A program made the translations under genes and the position numbers. A stretch of DNA of 31,594 bases from Cyclobacteriaceae bacterium (lineage in GTDB: Bacteria > Bacteroidota > Bacteroidia > Cytophagales > Cyclobacteriaceae). The stretch lies in contig JAKISE010000030.1 of the NCBI GenBank assembly GCA_021648745.1, positions 1 to 31,594 on the forward strand, given 5' to 3'. Shown here piece by piece: positions 31,538 through 31,594 of the stretch. The notes beneath the pieces are model-generated. The model did no database searches. It was not told the DNA's origin and saw only the letters and a program-made list of their open reading frames with translations. How positions within the stretch are numbered: position 1 is the stretch's first letter; the number at the start of each line of letters is the position of its first letter.

Positions 31538-31594
31538 TGTGCTCTCTTCCCTTCGGTCAGACAGCCCAGAACAAGGGATATACAGAATCCAAAA

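Overview
The window is AT-rich DNA from a member of the Bacteroidota, most likely a Flavobacteriia- or Cytophagia-type organism. The evidence is an arginine operon built on an ArgF'-type carbamoyltransferase, PorT-like beta-barrel and LolA-like secreted proteins, few Shine-Dalgarno sequences, and several promoters of the Bacteroidota form TTG-N19-TAnnTTTG. There are no rRNA or tRNA genes and no CRISPR array. All family assignments come from reading motifs; no database search was run.

Layout. Positions 1-3000 (minus strand) hold a NUMOD/HNH-like gene running off the left edge, a DUF1697 gene, the C-terminal remnant of an FAD monooxygenase and a secreted protein of unknown function. Positions 3123-12954 (minus strand) are one compact arginine operon: structured leader with a candidate leader peptide, GNAT acyltransferase, argG, argC, proC, argD, argF', argB, argE-like and argH. 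The argH frame is fused in frame behind a complete REP-associated (HUH/Y1) transposase domain, with a perfect hairpin at the junction. ArgF' has Ala at position 90, which points to N-succinylated intermediates. Positions 13239-19043 (plus strand) hold a lipoprotein gene and then a TetR-controlled operon: LolA-like protein, two FtsX/LolCE-type permeases and a LolD-type ATPase, interrupted by a four-helix-bundle (S23/Avd-like) gene between AT-rich repeats. Positions 19055-23106 hold a MoxR ATPase, a secreted protein, a palindromic element that cuts short a small secreted ORF, a Kef/Nha-type antiporter and a c-type cytochrome lipoprotein.

Positions 23140-28671 contain two copies of a 263/264-bp MITE-like element with about 31-bp terminal inverted repeats and 3-bp AAT target duplications. 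Copy 1 splits a DoxX-like pseudogene so cleanly that removing the element and one AAT restores the reading frame. Between the copies are a class V aminotransferase, a beta-barrel protein, a YccF protein and a 2'-5' RNA ligase-like gene. From 27346 to about 31478 the DNA has the layout of integron gene cassettes without an integrase (a CALIN-like array): single plus-strand genes (fatty-acid hydroxylase, ASCH protein, ChaN/EreA-like protein, CPBP protease), each followed by an attC-like imperfect palindrome. Copy 2 of the MITE sits inside the first attC. The right edge has further strong hairpins resembling REP elements.

The observations most worth following up are the transposase-ArgH fusion with its junction hairpin, the arginine leader peptide ending in RPANARP-stop, and the integrase-less cassette array with the MITE in an attC.
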